The translations under genes were made by a program, and so were the position numbers. This document shows, in pieces, positions 24,899 to 34,598 of a stretch of DNA of 64,000 nt (the stretch's first letter is position 1; each line of letters begins with the position of its first letter). The notes beneath the pieces were generated by a model. It saw nothing but the letters and a program-made list of their open reading frames with translations. It was not told where the DNA came from and did not search any database. This DNA comes from Cyanobium sp. PLM2.Bin73 (GTDB taxonomy: Bacteria > Cyanobacteriota > Cyanobacteriia > PCC-6307 > Cyanobiaceae): the NCBI GenBank assembly GCA_007694915.1, contig REEV01000066.1:119974-183973 (forward strand). The letters run 5' to 3'.

Positions 24899-26053
24899 TC
24901 AGCCCTGGGCCAGGGCGGCGGCACAGGCCGCCACGCCGGCCCCCGGGGTGCCCGTGTGCAGCCCCAGCTCCTGAAGGGTGGCCTCGATGGCGGCCACGGC
25001 GGTGAGCAGGTCGCGGTCGCACACGAAGCCCAGATGGCCGATGCGGAACACCTTGCCCTTGAGGTGGTCCTGGCCGCCCGCCAGCAGGATGTCGAACTTC
25101 TCCTTCACGGCCTTGCGCAGGGCCTCGGCGTCGACTCCCTGCGGGGCCACGGCGGTGATCGCCGGGCTGCCGTGGCCTTCGGCGGCGTAGAGCGGCAGGC
25201 CGATGGCCTTCATGCCGGCCTGGGCGGCGGCGCGGTGGCGGGCATGGCGGGCGAAGATCGCCTCGAGCCCCTCCGCCTGCATCATCTCCAGGGCCGCCTC
25301 GAGAGCGAAGTAGAGATTGATGGCCGGCGTGAAGGGGTTGCTGTCGGCCTGGGCTGATTTGCGGTATTTGCCCAGATCCAGATAGAACTTGGGCAGATCG
25401 GAGCGTTTGGCGGCCTCCCAGGCGCGCTCGCTCACGGCCACGAAGGACAGCCCCGGCGGCATCATGTAGCCCTTCTGGGAGCCCGAGCCGATCACGTCGA
25501 TGCCCCAGGCGTCCATCGGCACGTTGCAGGCCCCCAGGCTGGTCACGCAGTCGGCGATGGTGAGCGCTTTGCCATGGGCCTGCACATGGCGGGCGATGGT
25601 CTCCAGGTCGTTGATCACGCCGGTGGAGGTTTCCGAGTGGGTGAGGATCACGGCCTTGATCGCCTTGGCCGTGTCGGCCTCCAGGGCGGCGCGGAAGGCC
25701 TCGGGATCCAGCGGCTGGCCCCACTCGGCCCGGATCACCTGCACGTCCAGGCCGTAGGCCTGGGCCACCTTCACCCAGCGCTCGCCGAACTTGCCGTTGT
25801 CGCCGCAGAGCACCGTGTCGCCCTTGCTGAGCACGTTGATGATCCCGGCCTCCATGGCGGCGGTGCCGCTGCCGGTGATCACCACCACGTCGCTGCTGGT
25901 CTGATGCAGCCACTGCAGCTGCTCGGTGGTGCGCTTGACGATCTTCTGGAAGTCGGCACTGCGGTGACCGATCGGGTGCCGGGCCAGGGCCTGCAGGACC
26001 GTTTCCGGCACCGGGGTGGGGCCAGGGATCATCAGGGTGAGCTTGTCCTGCAT
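24899..26053 (-). CDS. Class V aminotransferase, serine/alanine-glyoxylate type
   Basis: A 384-residue PLP enzyme from ATG 26053 (MQDKLTLMIPGPTPVPETVL). Family blocks are GHRSADFQKIVKRTTEQLQ, ITGSGTAAMEAGIINVLSKG, HSETSTGVINDLETIA, ADCVTSLGACNVPMDAWGID and the PLP-lysine motif GSGSQKGYMMPPGL. In cyanobacteria it is usually annotated as serine- or alanine-glyoxylate aminotransferase, acting in photorespiratory glyoxylate conversion; substrate preference cannot be read here. The longer frame upstream is not used. It diverges from cbiD across 94 bp. Confidence 0.9.
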   Translation of the reverse strand: MQDKLTLMIPGPTPVPETVLQALARHPIGHRSADFQKIVKRTTEQLQWLHQTSSDVVVITGSGTAAMEAGIINVLSKGDTVLCGDNGKFGERWVKVAQAYGLDVQVIRAEWGQPLDPEAFRAALEADTAKAIKAVILTHSETSTGVINDLETIARHVQAHGKALTIADCVTSLGACNVPMDAWGIDVIGSGSQKGYMMPPGLSFVAVSERAWEAAKRSDLPKFYLDLGKYRKSAQADSNPFTPAINLYFALEAALEMMQAEGLEAIFARHARHRAAAQAGMKAIGLPLYAAEGHGSPAITAVAPQGVDAEALRKAVKEKFDILLAGGQDHLKGKVFRIGHLGFVCDRDLLTAVAAIEATLQELGLHTGTPGAGVAACAAALAQG

Positions 26054-26147
26054 GGTGGAGGGAGCGGGGGCGAGGCGGGGTGAACGGAGCGCCCCCGGCG
26101 GAGACGCAATCGACCACCATAAAAAACAGTGCAGGTCTGCCCCACCG

Positions 26148-27320
26148 GTGAGCTCGCCCAACCCCCTGGCTGAGGCCGGCAGCGGCCCGGCCGGCTACAC
26201 CCTGCCGGTGTGGACCGCGGCGGCGGCGCGGGCGGCCCTGCAGGGCCTGCGGGGCGAGCCGGTGGCGGCGGAGCAGCCCCTGCAGCTGGAGCCCGGCGCC
26301 GCAGCCGAGCTGGTGGCGATCGAGGCGGCGGCACCCCTGGGCGATGGCAGCGCCCTGGCCATGGCCCGCTGCGACCCCGGCGCCGGGGTGCTCGATCTCA
26401 CCCGCGGCCTGCTGGTGTGGGTGCGGGCCCGTTGGCTGGAGGGTTCCGGCCCCTGGCTGGAGCTGGGAGCCGGTGAGGGGGTGGGGGTGATCGAGGCCAG
26501 CGGCCAGGCCTGCCTGTCGGGCTATGCCCGCCGGCTGCTGGAGTGGAACCTGCGGCCCCTGCTGCCGCCCGGGCGGCGGCTGGCCCTGGAGCTCACCATT
26601 CCCGAGGGGCGCCGTCTGGCCGAGCGCACCAGCAACGCTGCCTTCGGGGTGGTGGAGGGCCTGGCCCTGATCGGGACCCAGGCGCGGGTGCAGCGCAGTG
26701 CCGCCCCCGAGCAGCTGGGGGAGGCCCTCGCCGAGCTGCGCCAGCGCGCCGCCGCTCCCGGCTTCGGCGGCGATCTGGTGCTGGTGATCGGCGAGAACGG
26801 GCTCGACCTGGCGCCGCGGCTGGGTCTGCCCGCCGCCCTGCTGCTGAAGGCCGGCAACTGGCTGGGTCCGCTGCTGGTGGCGGCCGCCGAGGCCGGCGTG
26901 CGGCGGATGCTGCTGTTCGGCGTGCAGGGCAAGCTGATCAAGCTTGCCGGCGGTATCTTCCACACCCACCACCACCTGGCCGACGGCCGCGCCGAGGTGC
27001 TCACCGCCCTGGCGGCCCTCGAGGGCCTGGCCGGGGCCGAGCTGGCCCGCCTGAATGCCGCCCCCAGTGTGGACACGGCTCTCAGCGAACTGGAGGAGCA
27101 GCAACCCGAGCTGACGGCACGGCTGCGCTCCCGCATCGCTGCGGCGATCGAGCGGCGCAGCCAGGCCTACCTGCGCAGCCATGGCCAGAGCGGCCCGATG
27201 GCGGTGGGGGCAGCCCTGTTCGACCGCCGGCGGCTGCTGCGGGCCTGGGGGCCGGAGGGGGCGCGGCTGCTGGCGGCCTTCGGCGCCACGGCGATGGAAG
27301 CCTCCGGGGGCGACCCCTAG
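26148..27320 (+). CDS. cbiD: Cobalt-precorrin-5B (C1)-methyltransferase
   Basis: A 390-residue enzyme of anaerobic-type cobalamin (pseudocobalamin in picocyanobacteria) synthesis that methylates C-1 of the corrin ring. GTG 26148 is chosen as it puts GYTLPVWTAAAARAALQGLR at the N-terminus. Blocks include RCDPGAGVLDLTRG, ELTIPEGRRLAERTSNAAFG, VEGLALIGTQ, VLVIGENGLDLA, LLKAGNWLGPLLVAAAEAGV, LFGVQGKLIKLAGGIFHTHH. It ends 27 bp before guaA. Another cobalamin gene, cobH, lies at 60302. Confidence 0.93.
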   Translation: MSSPNPLAEAGSGPAGYTLPVWTAAAARAALQGLRGEPVAAEQPLQLEPGAAAELVAIEAAAPLGDGSALAMARCDPGAGVLDLTRGLLVWVRARWLEGSGPWLELGAGEGVGVIEASGQACLSGYARRLLEWNLRPLLPPGRRLALELTIPEGRRLAERTSNAAFGVVEGLALIGTQARVQRSAAPEQLGEALAELRQRAAAPGFGGDLVLVIGENGLDLAPRLGLPAALLLKAGNWLGPLLVAAAEAGVRRMLLFGVQGKLIKLAGGIFHTHHHLADGRAEVLTALAALEGLAGAELARLNAAPSVDTALSELEEQQPELTARLRSRIAAAIERRSQAYLRSHGQSGPMAVGAALFDRRRLLRAWGPEGARLLAAFGATAMEASGGDP

Positions 27321-27347
27321 GCTTCAGCGCCGGCCCGCCCAGCGCCC

Positions 27348-28937
27348 ATGTCCGTGATCGACGCCGTCTCCCAGTCGTCCCGCCATCCGGCGATCGTGAT
27401 CCTGGATTTCGGTTCCCAGTACTCCGAGCTGATCGCCCGGCGGGTGCGGGAAACGGAGGTGTTCTCACTGGTGCTGAGCTACACCACCAGCGCCGAGCAG
27501 CTGCGCGCGCTGGCGCCCCGGGGCATCATCCTCAGCGGTGGCCCCAGCTCGGTGTATGACGCCGGGGCGCCCCTCTGCGACCCGGCCATCTGGGACCTTG
27601 GAATTCCCGTGCTGGGTGTGTGTTACGGCATGCAGCTGATGGTGCAGCAGCTGGGTGGCGCCGTGGTGGCGGCCGGCAAGGCCGAATACGGCAAGGCGGC
27701 CCTGCATGTGGACGACCCCACGGATCTGCTCACCAACGTCGATGAGGGTTCGACGATGTGGATGAGCCATGGCGATTCGGTGGAGCGGCTGCCCCAGGGC
27801 TTCGTGCGCCTGGCCCACACCGACAACACGCCAGAGGCGGCGGTGGCCAACCACGACCGGCGTCTCTATGGCGTGCAGTTCCACCCCGAGGTGGTGCACT
27901 CCAGCTGCGGCATGGCGATGCTGCGCAACTTCGTTTATCACATCTGCGGCTGTGAGGCCGACTGGACCACCGCTGCCTTCATCGATGAGGCGATCGAGGA
28001 GGTGCGCCGCCAGGTGGGCGACAAACGGGTACTGCTGGCCCTCTCGGGGGGCGTCGATTCCTCCACCCTGGCCTTCCTGCTGCACCGGGCGATCGGCGAT
28101 CAGCTCACCTGCATGTTCATCGACCAGGGCTTCATGCGCAAAGGCGAGCCCGAATTCCTGATGGACTTCTTCGACAGGAAGTTCCACATCCAGGTGGAGT
28201 ACATCAATGCCCGCCAGCGCTTCATCAGCAAACTGGCCGGCGTCACCGATCCGGAGCGCAAGCGCAAGCTGATCGGCACCGAGTTCATCCGCGTGTTCGA
28301 GGAGGAGAGCCGGCGCCTGGGGCCCTTCGACTACCTGGCCCAGGGCACCCTCTATCCCGATGTGATCGAGAGCGCCGACACCAACGTGGACCCCAAGACC
28401 GGCGAGCGGGTGGCGGTGAAGATCAAGAGTCACCACAACGTGGGCGGCCTGCCCGAGGACCTGCGTTTCAAGCTGGTGGAGCCCCTGCGCCGGCTGTTCA
28501 AGGACGAGGTGCGCAAGGTGGGCCGCAGCCTTGGCCTGCCCGAGGAGATCGTGGGCCGTCATCCCTTCCCCGGGCCGGGCCTGGCGATCCGCATCCTCGG
28601 TGAGGTCACCGACGACACACTCAACATCCTTCGGGACGCTGATCTGGTGGTGCGCGAGGAGATCCGCGACGCCGGCCTCTACAACGAGATCTGGCAGGCC
28701 TTCGCGGTGCTGCTGCCGGTGCGCAGCGTGGGGGTGATGGGCGACAAGCGCACCTATGCCTTCCCGGTGGTGCTGCGCTGCGTCTCCAGTGAGGACGGCA
28801 TGACCGCCGACTGGTCGCGGCTGCCCTACGACCTGCTGGAGACCATCTCCAACCGCATCGTCAACGAGGTGCAGGGGGTGAACCGGGTGGTGCTGGACAT
28901 CACCAGCAAGCCCCCCGGCACGATTGAGTGGGAATGA
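27348..28937 (+). CDS. guaA: GMP synthase (glutamine-hydrolysing)
   Basis: A 529-residue enzyme converting XMP to GMP with glutamine and ATP. The GATase domain has nucleophile C92 in [15 protein letters not shown] and [11 protein letters not shown]. The ATP-pyrophosphatase P-loop [10 protein letters not shown] starts near residue 232. The dimerisation domain ends with [20 protein letters not shown], the invariant C-terminus. ATG 27348 gives a normal length. Confidence 0.97.
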   Translation: MSVIDAVSQSSRHPAIVILDFGSQYSELIARRVRETEVFSLVLSYTTSAEQLRALAPRGIILSGGPSSVYDAGAPLCDPAIWDLGIPVLGVCYGMQLMVQQLGGAVVAAGKAEYGKAALHVDDPTDLLTNVDEGSTMWMSHGDSVERLPQGFVRLAHTDNTPEAAVANHDRRLYGVQFHPEVVHSSCGMAMLRNFVYHICGCEADWTTAAFIDEAIEEVRRQVGDKRVLLALSGGVDSSTLAFLLHRAIGDQLTCMFIDQGFMRKGEPEFLMDFFDRKFHIQVEYINARQRFISKLAGVTDPERKRKLIGTEFIRVFEEESRRLGPFDYLAQGTLYPDVIESADTNVDPKTGERVAVKIKSHHNVGGLPEDLRFKLVEPLRRLFKDEVRKVGRSLGLPEEIVGRHPFPGPGLAIRILGEVTDDTLNILRDADLVVREEIRDAGLYNEIWQAFAVLLPVRSVGVMGDKRTYAFPVVLRCVSSEDGMTADWSRLPYDLLETISNRIVNEVQGVNRVVLDITSKPPGTIEWE

Positions 28938-29022
28938 GCCCCCAAAATGAGCCCCCAGCGGGAGGCGGCCCGTGGCGGGCGCCTGGGGTGTCCGTTACCT
29001 TCGGGTCCCGATTCGTCGTGCC

Positions 29023-29640
29023 GTGAGCGCCGCCCCCGCGTCTTCCAGCGACCCTGAGCTGCAGCGCCGCCTCCAGCAGGACAGCATCCAGCTGGGCGGC
29101 AAGACCGTCTACCTCAACCCCTTCCTCTACTGGCGCCGGTTCGACGCCAACACCGATCGCTGGCTGCGCGAACCGGGCCAGCTGCCGGAGGAGCAGATCG
29201 CCGCCAACCGCGGCCGCTTCTACCCCGAGCTCGACTGGGACCTGCTCGATCCCGACGAGCGCCAGGCCAAGGACGGGGCAGTGGAGATGTTCCTCAAGAC
29301 CCTGGAGCTGATCACCACCTTCAACCCCGAGCTCAGCGCCGGCCACCTGCTGGAGGTGGAGCGCAAGATGGCCGTCACCAAGAAGCGCTCCTTCGAGCGC
29401 TGGGTGAGCCGTTCCCTGCAGCGACGCCAGCGGGAGGAGGCCCGCCAGCGCCGTCGTTTCGACCGCGACCGCAGCCTGCGGGCGTGGGGTGAGTGGATCG
29501 GCCTGGAGGCCACCCGCCAGGCCCTGCTGCCCCTCGCCGCTCTGCTGGTGGTTGTGGGCGTGGGCGGTTGGTGGCTGGGCAGCCAGCAGGCCTGCCGCGC
29601 ACCGGTGCAGCGGCCGCCCATCAGCACCACCCTCCCCTGA
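29023..29640 (+). CDS. Hypothetical protein with C-terminal membrane anchor
   Basis: A 205-residue protein if GTG 29023 is used; an earlier start at 28972 adds 17 residues that look non-coding. It contains QLGGKTVYLNPFLYWRRFDA, LPEEQIAANRGRFYPELDWD and a basic coiled segment (RRQREEARQRRRFDRDR). One membrane helix follows near the C-terminus (LPLAALLVVVGVGGWWLG). I have seen this kind of protein only in picocyanobacteria and know no function. It lies between guaA and mrdA on the same strand. Confidence 0.75.
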   Translation: MSAAPASSSDPELQRRLQQDSIQLGGKTVYLNPFLYWRRFDANTDRWLREPGQLPEEQIAANRGRFYPELDWDLLDPDERQAKDGAVEMFLKTLELITTFNPELSAGHLLEVERKMAVTKKRSFERWVSRSLQRRQREEARQRRRFDRDRSLRAWGEWIGLEATRQALLPLAALLVVVGVGGWWLGSQQACRAPVQRPPISTTLP

Positions 29641-29701
29641 CCCGGCGGCCAGCACTGGCCCCCGAGCCCAAGGCAGACTGGAGGGCCCTGCCCGTGCGGC
29701 G

Positions 29702-30148
29702 ATGGCCACCGACCCCCTCGACGCGCTGCGCCTGACGCTGATGCAGGACGTGCTGCCGGTGGGCATGGCGGTGGTGGAGCGGGCCCGTCAGGGGGGGGCG
29801 CAGCAGGTGATGGCCGCCTTTGACGGCAGCAGTGCCGATCCCCTGGGCCGGTTGCGTGAGGAGGGAGAACCGGCGGCCAGCAAGGTGCGGGCCCAGCTCG
29901 ACCAGCTCAGCCCCGGCCTGGGCAACCAGGTGATGGCGGTGGAGGTGCGCGATGTGGGCGAGCAGCCCGCCGCCGCCACTACCGCCACCGTTGCCGAGGG
30001 CGGCGCCTACGAGGCTGTTGTCGATCCCGGTGACCCCGTGGAACTCGAGCAGCGGCTGGCGGCGATCGCCGCGCGGCTGCAGCAGCTGGAGCAGGCCCTG
30101 GTGCCCCCGGCCGCTGCTGAGCCTGCCGCCGGCGATGCCCCTCGCTAG
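29702..30148 (+). CDS. Hypothetical protein with C-terminal coiled coil
   Basis: A 148-residue protein from ATG 29702 (MATDPLDALRLTLMQDVLPV, GMAVVERARQGGAQQVMAAF). The C-terminal part has a leucine-rich heptad stretch (LEQRLAAIAARLQQLEQAL), probably a coiled coil, before a proline/alanine tail. No family recognised. It ends 2 bp before mrdA, so it is probably co-transcribed with it, and a role at the cell envelope is possible. Confidence 0.7.
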   Translation: MATDPLDALRLTLMQDVLPVGMAVVERARQGGAQQVMAAFDGSSADPLGRLREEGEPAASKVRAQLDQLSPGLGNQVMAVEVRDVGEQPAAATTATVAEGGAYEAVVDPGDPVELEQRLAAIAARLQQLEQALVPPAAAEPAAGDAPR

Positions 30149-30150
30149 CG

Positions 30151-31878
30151 ATGGCGATCGCCTCCGGCGTCCGTCACAGCGGGCTGGGCCGCCAGCCGGT
30201 GTGGCTGCTCCTGGCGGTGCTGCTGTTCAGCGGCGCGATGGTCACGCGCCTGGCCTGGTTGCAGCTGCTGCACGGGGCTGAGAACCGGCAGCGGGCCGAT
30301 GAGAACCGCATCCGGCTGATGCCGCGCAACCCGATCCGCGGCCGGCTGCTCGACCGCCACGGCCGGGTGCTGGCCACCAGCCGCCTCACCTACAACCTCT
30401 ACGTGCAGCCCCGCGAGGTGAGCGACGAAGCCTGGCCCGCCCTGCGCGACCGCCTGGCGGCCCTGTTGGGGCTGCCGGCGGACCAGCTCGATGAGCAGCG
30501 CCGCTCAGGCACCAACCGAGAGGGTTTTCGCGTGCAGCTGGCCGAGAACCTGCGGCCCGACCAGGTGCTGCGCTTCCGCGAGCGCTCCAGCGAGCTGCCG
30601 GGGGCTGAGGTGGATGTGGATGTGCTGCGCAGCTACCCCCACGGCCGCCTCGGCGCCCACGTGCTCGGCTACACCAGCGGCATCACCGAGGAGGAATACA
30701 ACCGCCTGCGCGATGAGGGGTATCGCATCCGCGACCGCGTCGGCCGCAGTGGCGTCGAGAAGATGTTCGAAGCCCACCTGCGCGGCGAGTGGGGCGGCCA
30801 GCAGGTGGAGGTGAACGCCGCTGGTCAGGTGCAGCGGGTCCTGGGCGAGAAGCCGGCCCGGGCCGGCAAGGACCTGCGCCTCACCCTCGATCTGCCCCTG
30901 CAGCAGGCCGCCGAGAAGGCCCTCGACGGGGTGGGCAAGGGGGCGATCGTGGCCATGGATCCCAACACCGGGGCGATCCGGGCCATGGCCAGCCGCCCCG
31001 CCTTCGATCCCAACATCTTCTCGCCAGCTCCGAGCATCAACCAGTGGGCGGCGCTCAGCGGCCCCGAGGCTCCCCTGCTCAACCGCACCCTGCAGGGATT
31101 CCCTCCGGCCAGCACCTTCAAGATCGTCACCAGCATTGCGGCGCTCGAATCCGATCACTACAGCCCCAGCTCCACCGAGCTCACGAGTGCCTCCTACTGC
31201 CGCGCCGGCCTCTGCTACCGCGACCACGTGAGCATGGGCCAGCTGGGCTTTCCCATGGCCCTGGCCCTGAGCAGCAACAGCTTCTACTACCGGGCCGGGA
31301 TCAAGATCGGCGCCGAGGCGATCTTCGAGACGGCCCGGAAGCTGGGCTTCGGATCCCGCACCGGCGTGGAGCTGCGGGAGGAGGAGAGCAAGGGACTGCT
31401 GGGCGACCAGGCCTGGAAGAAGGAGGTGCTCGGCGAGCCCTGGACGGACGTGGACACGATCACCGCGTCCATCGGCCAGGGGGCCGTGCTGGTGACGCCC
31501 CTGCAGATGGCGCGGATGTATGCCGCCGTGGCCAACGGCGGCTGGCTGGTCACCCCCCACCTGGTGGAGCGGGAACCGCAGCGCCAGTGGATCGGCTTCC
31601 AGCCGGACACCATCGCCACGGTGCGCCAGGGCCTGCGCCTGGCGGTGGAGCAGGGAACGGCCCGGGCCCTCAACCAGCCCAACCTGCCCCCGGCGGCGGG
31701 CAAGACCGGCACCGCCGAGGATCCACCCAGGCCCGTGCACGCCTGGTTCGGCGGCTATGCGCCGGCCGACGCCGCCGACCTGGTGGTGGTGGCCTTCGGG
31801 GAGAACACCGGCGGCTTCGGCGGCACCGTGGCGGTGCCCATGGCCCAGGCCCTGTTCACGGCCTGGTTCGCGAACTGA
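30151..31878 (+). CDS. mrdA: Penicillin-binding protein 2 (peptidoglycan D,D-transpeptidase)
   Basis: A 575-residue class B PBP for lateral wall elongation. There is one N-terminal membrane helix (VWLLLAVLLFSGAMVTRLAW), the PBP dimer domain (NPIRGRLLDRHGRVLATSRL, RVGRSGVEKMFEAHLRG), and the transpeptidase domain with SxxK at S321 (PPASTFKIVTS), SxN in SSNSFYYRAG and KTG at about K518 (GKTGTAED). It is convergent with sqdX, only 3 bp apart. Confidence 0.94.
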   Translation: MAIASGVRHSGLGRQPVWLLLAVLLFSGAMVTRLAWLQLLHGAENRQRADENRIRLMPRNPIRGRLLDRHGRVLATSRLTYNLYVQPREVSDEAWPALRDRLAALLGLPADQLDEQRRSGTNREGFRVQLAENLRPDQVLRFRERSSELPGAEVDVDVLRSYPHGRLGAHVLGYTSGITEEEYNRLRDEGYRIRDRVGRSGVEKMFEAHLRGEWGGQQVEVNAAGQVQRVLGEKPARAGKDLRLTLDLPLQQAAEKALDGVGKGAIVAMDPNTGAIRAMASRPAFDPNIFSPAPSINQWAALSGPEAPLLNRTLQGFPPASTFKIVTSIAALESDHYSPSSTELTSASYCRAGLCYRDHVSMGQLGFPMALALSSNSFYYRAGIKIGAEAIFETARKLGFGSRTGVELREEESKGLLGDQAWKKEVLGEPWTDVDTITASIGQGAVLVTPLQMARMYAAVANGGWLVTPHLVEREPQRQWIGFQPDTIATVRQGLRLAVEQGTARALNQPNLPPAAGKTGTAEDPPRPVHAWFGGYAPADAADLVVVAFGENTGGFGGTVAVPMAQALFTAWFAN

Positions 31879-31881
31879 CGC

Positions 31882-33030
31882 TCAGGCCACGAGGCGCAGC
31901 GGCTCGGGCTCCAGCAGGCGGCCGTAGTAGCCGCGCAGCTGGTCGGTGGCTCCGGCCCAGCCCCAGCGTTCGGCTTCGGCCCTGGCGGCCTGGCGCAGGG
32001 CCTGGCGTTCGGCCGGATCGCCCAGCAGGCGCCGCACCGCCGCCGTCAGGCTGGCGGCCCCGTCGTCGTCGCCATCGGGCTCGTAGAGGCAGCCGCTCAC
32101 CCCATCGCTGACGATGTCCGGGATGCCGCCGCGGTTGGCGCCCACCACCGGGCAGCCGGCGGCCATCGCCTCCAGCAGCACCAGCCCCAGGGTCTCGGTG
32201 CTGGAGGGGAACACGAAGGCATCGCCGCTGGCGTAGGCCGCCGCCAGCTCCTCTCCCGCCAGATAGCCCACGAAGGTCACCGGCAGGCCGCTGAAGTGGG
32301 CCTCCAGCTGCTGGCGGTGGGGACCGTCGCCCACCAGGGCCAAGCGTGCATCGGGCATGGCCTCCAGCACCGGCCGGATGCGCTCAATCTGCTTTTCGGC
32401 CGACAGGCGGCCGATGTAGAGCAGCAGCTTGCCGCTGTCGCTGTGGTTCCCGAGCAGCCGGCGGCGGGCGGCCTCACTGCGCAGCTCGGGACGGAACAGC
32501 TCGGTGTCCACCCCCCGCTGCCAGAGGTCGGTGTGCTGGATGCCCTTCTCGCTCAGTTCCTGCACCATGGCGGTGGAGGTGCAGAGGTTGAGGCGGGCCT
32601 GGTTGTGGGCGGCCTTGAGCAGCTCCCAGAGCAGGGGCTCGAGCATGCCCATGCCGTAGTGCTCCAGGTATTTGGGCAGATGGGTGTGGTAGCTGGCCAC
32701 CAGGGGAAAGCCCTTGGTCTTGGCCAGCCAGATTCCCCCCAGGCCCAGCACCGCCGGATTCACCACGTGCACCAGGTGGGGATCGAACGCCTCCAGCGCC
32801 TCCGACACCGCCGGCCGCGGCAGGGCCAGCTTGAGCTCGGGGTAGAGGGGCAGCGGCATCGCCGGCACCCCCACCACCCGGGCGCCCATGTAGGTGTCCG
32901 GCCCCCCTTCTGGGCACACGATCAGCACCTCGTCACCGGCAGCCACCAGGTGCTGCACGGTCTTGGTGAGCCGGGTGACGATCCCGTCCACCTTGGGCAG
33001 GAAGGTTTCTGTGAAGAAGGCGATCTTCAA
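31882..33030 (-). CDS. sqdX: Sulfoquinovosyl diacylglycerol synthase (GT4)
   Basis: A 382-residue GT4 glycosyltransferase that moves sulfoquinovose from UDP-sulfoquinovose to diacylglycerol to make the thylakoid lipid SQDG. The start MKIAFFTETFLPKVDGIVTR is the SqdX/SQD2 signature. Other blocks are YHTHLPKYLEHYG, ALVGDGPHRQQLEAHF, and the C-terminal E-x7-E site in FPSSTETLGLVLLEAMA. It follows sqdB by 35 bp on the same strand, completing the two-step pathway. Confidence 0.95.
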   Translation of the reverse strand: MKIAFFTETFLPKVDGIVTRLTKTVQHLVAAGDEVLIVCPEGGPDTYMGARVVGVPAMPLPLYPELKLALPRPAVSEALEAFDPHLVHVVNPAVLGLGGIWLAKTKGFPLVASYHTHLPKYLEHYGMGMLEPLLWELLKAAHNQARLNLCTSTAMVQELSEKGIQHTDLWQRGVDTELFRPELRSEAARRRLLGNHSDSGKLLLYIGRLSAEKQIERIRPVLEAMPDARLALVGDGPHRQQLEAHFSGLPVTFVGYLAGEELAAAYASGDAFVFPSSTETLGLVLLEAMAAGCPVVGANRGGIPDIVSDGVSGCLYEPDGDDDGAASLTAAVRRLLGDPAERQALRQAARAEAERWGWAGATDQLRGYYGRLLEPEPLRLVA

Positions 33031-33065
33031 GGGAGGGGGACCAGAGAGGCCGGGGAGGGCGGCGT

Positions 33066-34280
33066 TCAGGCGGCAGGCACGGCCGGAGGCGCGGAGGCGA
33101 TGGCCTGGGCCTGCTGGCTGGTCCAGGCCGACTGGCAGGGGATGCGGCTGCGGTCGCAGCGGTCGGCCCAGCGCCGGGCCACATCCACCACCTCGGCCAT
33201 CAGGCCGTCGTCGAGGGTGGTGGGCTTGAGGCCCAGCTCGATGAAGCAGCGGTTATCCACGATCAGGTCGTTTTCGATCGCCTCCTTGCGGGGGTTGGGC
33301 AGGTAGTTGATCGCGGCGCCGGTGAGGTCGGCCACCTTGCGGGCCAGCTCACCCACCTGGTGGCTCTCGGTCATCTGGTTGAAGATCTTCACCTTCTCGC
33401 CGGGGGGCGGCGAGTGCTCCAGGGCCAGCTGCACGCACTTCACCGAGTCGCGGATGTGGATGAAGGCGCGGGTCTGGCCGCCGGTGCCGTGCACGGTGAG
33501 GGGATAGCCGATCGCCGCCTGCATCAGGAAGCGGTTGAGGACCGTGCCGTAGTCACCGTCGTAGTCGAAGCGGTTGGTGAGGCGCGGGTCTTTTTCCGTG
33601 AGATCGGTGTTGGTGCCCCACACGATGCCCTGGTGGAGATCGGTGACGCGGATGCCGTCGTTCTTGTTGTAGTAATAAAAGAGCAGCTGATCCAGCGTCT
33701 TGGTCATGTGATAGATGCTGCCCGGATCAGCCGGGTGCAGGATCTTCTCGGTGAAGCGGCTGCCATCGGGCTGGGGCACCTCCACGGTGAGGTAGCCCTC
33801 GGGGATGGTGGCGCCGCGGTGGGAGCCATAGCCGTACACCCCCATGGTGCCCAGGTGCACGATGTGCACATCGTGGCCGCTCTCAACGATCGCGGCCAGC
33901 AGGTTGTGGGTGCCGTTGACGTTGTTGTCGACCGTGTAGCGCTTGGTGGCGCTGCTCTTCATCGAGTAGGGGGCCGCCCGCTGCTCAGCGAAGTGCACCA
34001 CCGCATCGGGGCGCTCACGGCGCAGCAGCTCCAGCAGGCGGTCGTACTCGGCGGCGATGTCGAGGTGCTGGAAGGCGATGGCCTTGCCTCCCACCTGCTC
34101 CCAGGCCCGCAGCCGCTCGCCGATGGTGGCGATGGGGGTGAGCGACTCCACCTCCAGGTCGATGTCGATCTTGCGCCGGCTGAGGTTGTCCACGATCAAC
34201 ACGTCGTGGCCGGCGTCGGCCAGGTTGACGGCGCAGGGCCAGCCGCAGAACCCGTCGCCGCCGAGAACGAAGATCTTCAT
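33066..34280 (-). CDS. sqdB: UDP-sulfoquinovose synthase
   Basis: A 404-residue NAD-dependent SDR-type enzyme making UDP-sulfoquinovose from UDP-glucose and sulfite. ATG 34280 gives MKIFVLGGDGFCGWPCAVNL, the characteristic nucleotide-binding start (GGDGFCGW). The catalytic Tyr/Lys are in SIYHMTKTLDQLLFYYY. Other SqdB blocks are AEQRAAPYSMKS, HQGIVWGTNTDLTEKD and NQMTESHQVGELARKV. It is transcribed with sqdX. Confidence 0.97.
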   Translation of the reverse strand: MKIFVLGGDGFCGWPCAVNLADAGHDVLIVDNLSRRKIDIDLEVESLTPIATIGERLRAWEQVGGKAIAFQHLDIAAEYDRLLELLRRERPDAVVHFAEQRAAPYSMKSSATKRYTVDNNVNGTHNLLAAIVESGHDVHIVHLGTMGVYGYGSHRGATIPEGYLTVEVPQPDGSRFTEKILHPADPGSIYHMTKTLDQLLFYYYNKNDGIRVTDLHQGIVWGTNTDLTEKDPRLTNRFDYDGDYGTVLNRFLMQAAIGYPLTVHGTGGQTRAFIHIRDSVKCVQLALEHSPPPGEKVKIFNQMTESHQVGELARKVADLTGAAINYLPNPRKEAIENDLIVDNRCFIELGLKPTTLDDGLMAEVVDVARRWADRCDRSRIPCQSAWTSQQAQAIASAPPAVPAA

Positions 34281-34335
34281 GGACGCACCCCCAGGTCGGA
34301 CCATCCTGCAATGCGGCCCATCCTGCTACGGGGGC

Positions 34336-34506
34336 CTAGTGGCTGATCACCGCCGCCAGCAGCACCAGCAGGGGCACCAGCACGGCCGCGGCGATCAGCA
34401 GCCTGCGGCTGCCGGGCCCGCGCCGTTCCCCCTCCTCCATCACCACCATGCGGGGTTCGCGGGCGAAGGCGTTGAGTTTGCCGCCGTCTTCTTCGGTGAC
34501 CTGCAT
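34336..34506 (-). CDS. psb34: Photosystem II assembly protein Psb34
   Basis: A 56-residue single-helix membrane protein that is easily missed because of its size. ATG 34506 to TAG 34336: MQVTEEDGGKLNAFAREPRM, a basic linker, then one membrane helix (LLIAAAVLVPLLVLLAAVI). The N-terminal EDGGKLNAFAREP matches the TEEGGRLNNFAxEP motif shared by Psb34 and Hlip-type proteins. Psb34 binds the CP47 region during photosystem II assembly; it lacks the chlorophyll-binding ExxNGR motif. It lies between thiG and sqdB. Confidence 0.85.
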   Translation of the reverse strand: MQVTEEDGGKLNAFAREPRMVVMEEGERRGPGSRRLLIAAAVLVPLLVLLAAVISH

Positions 34507-34598
34507 GCCGCGATCGGGGTGGATCCGCTCACCATATGCAGCACGGTCCGGCCCGCCCAGGGGCCGGAACGGTTCGTTACGGGCTTTCAGGGCGGGTC

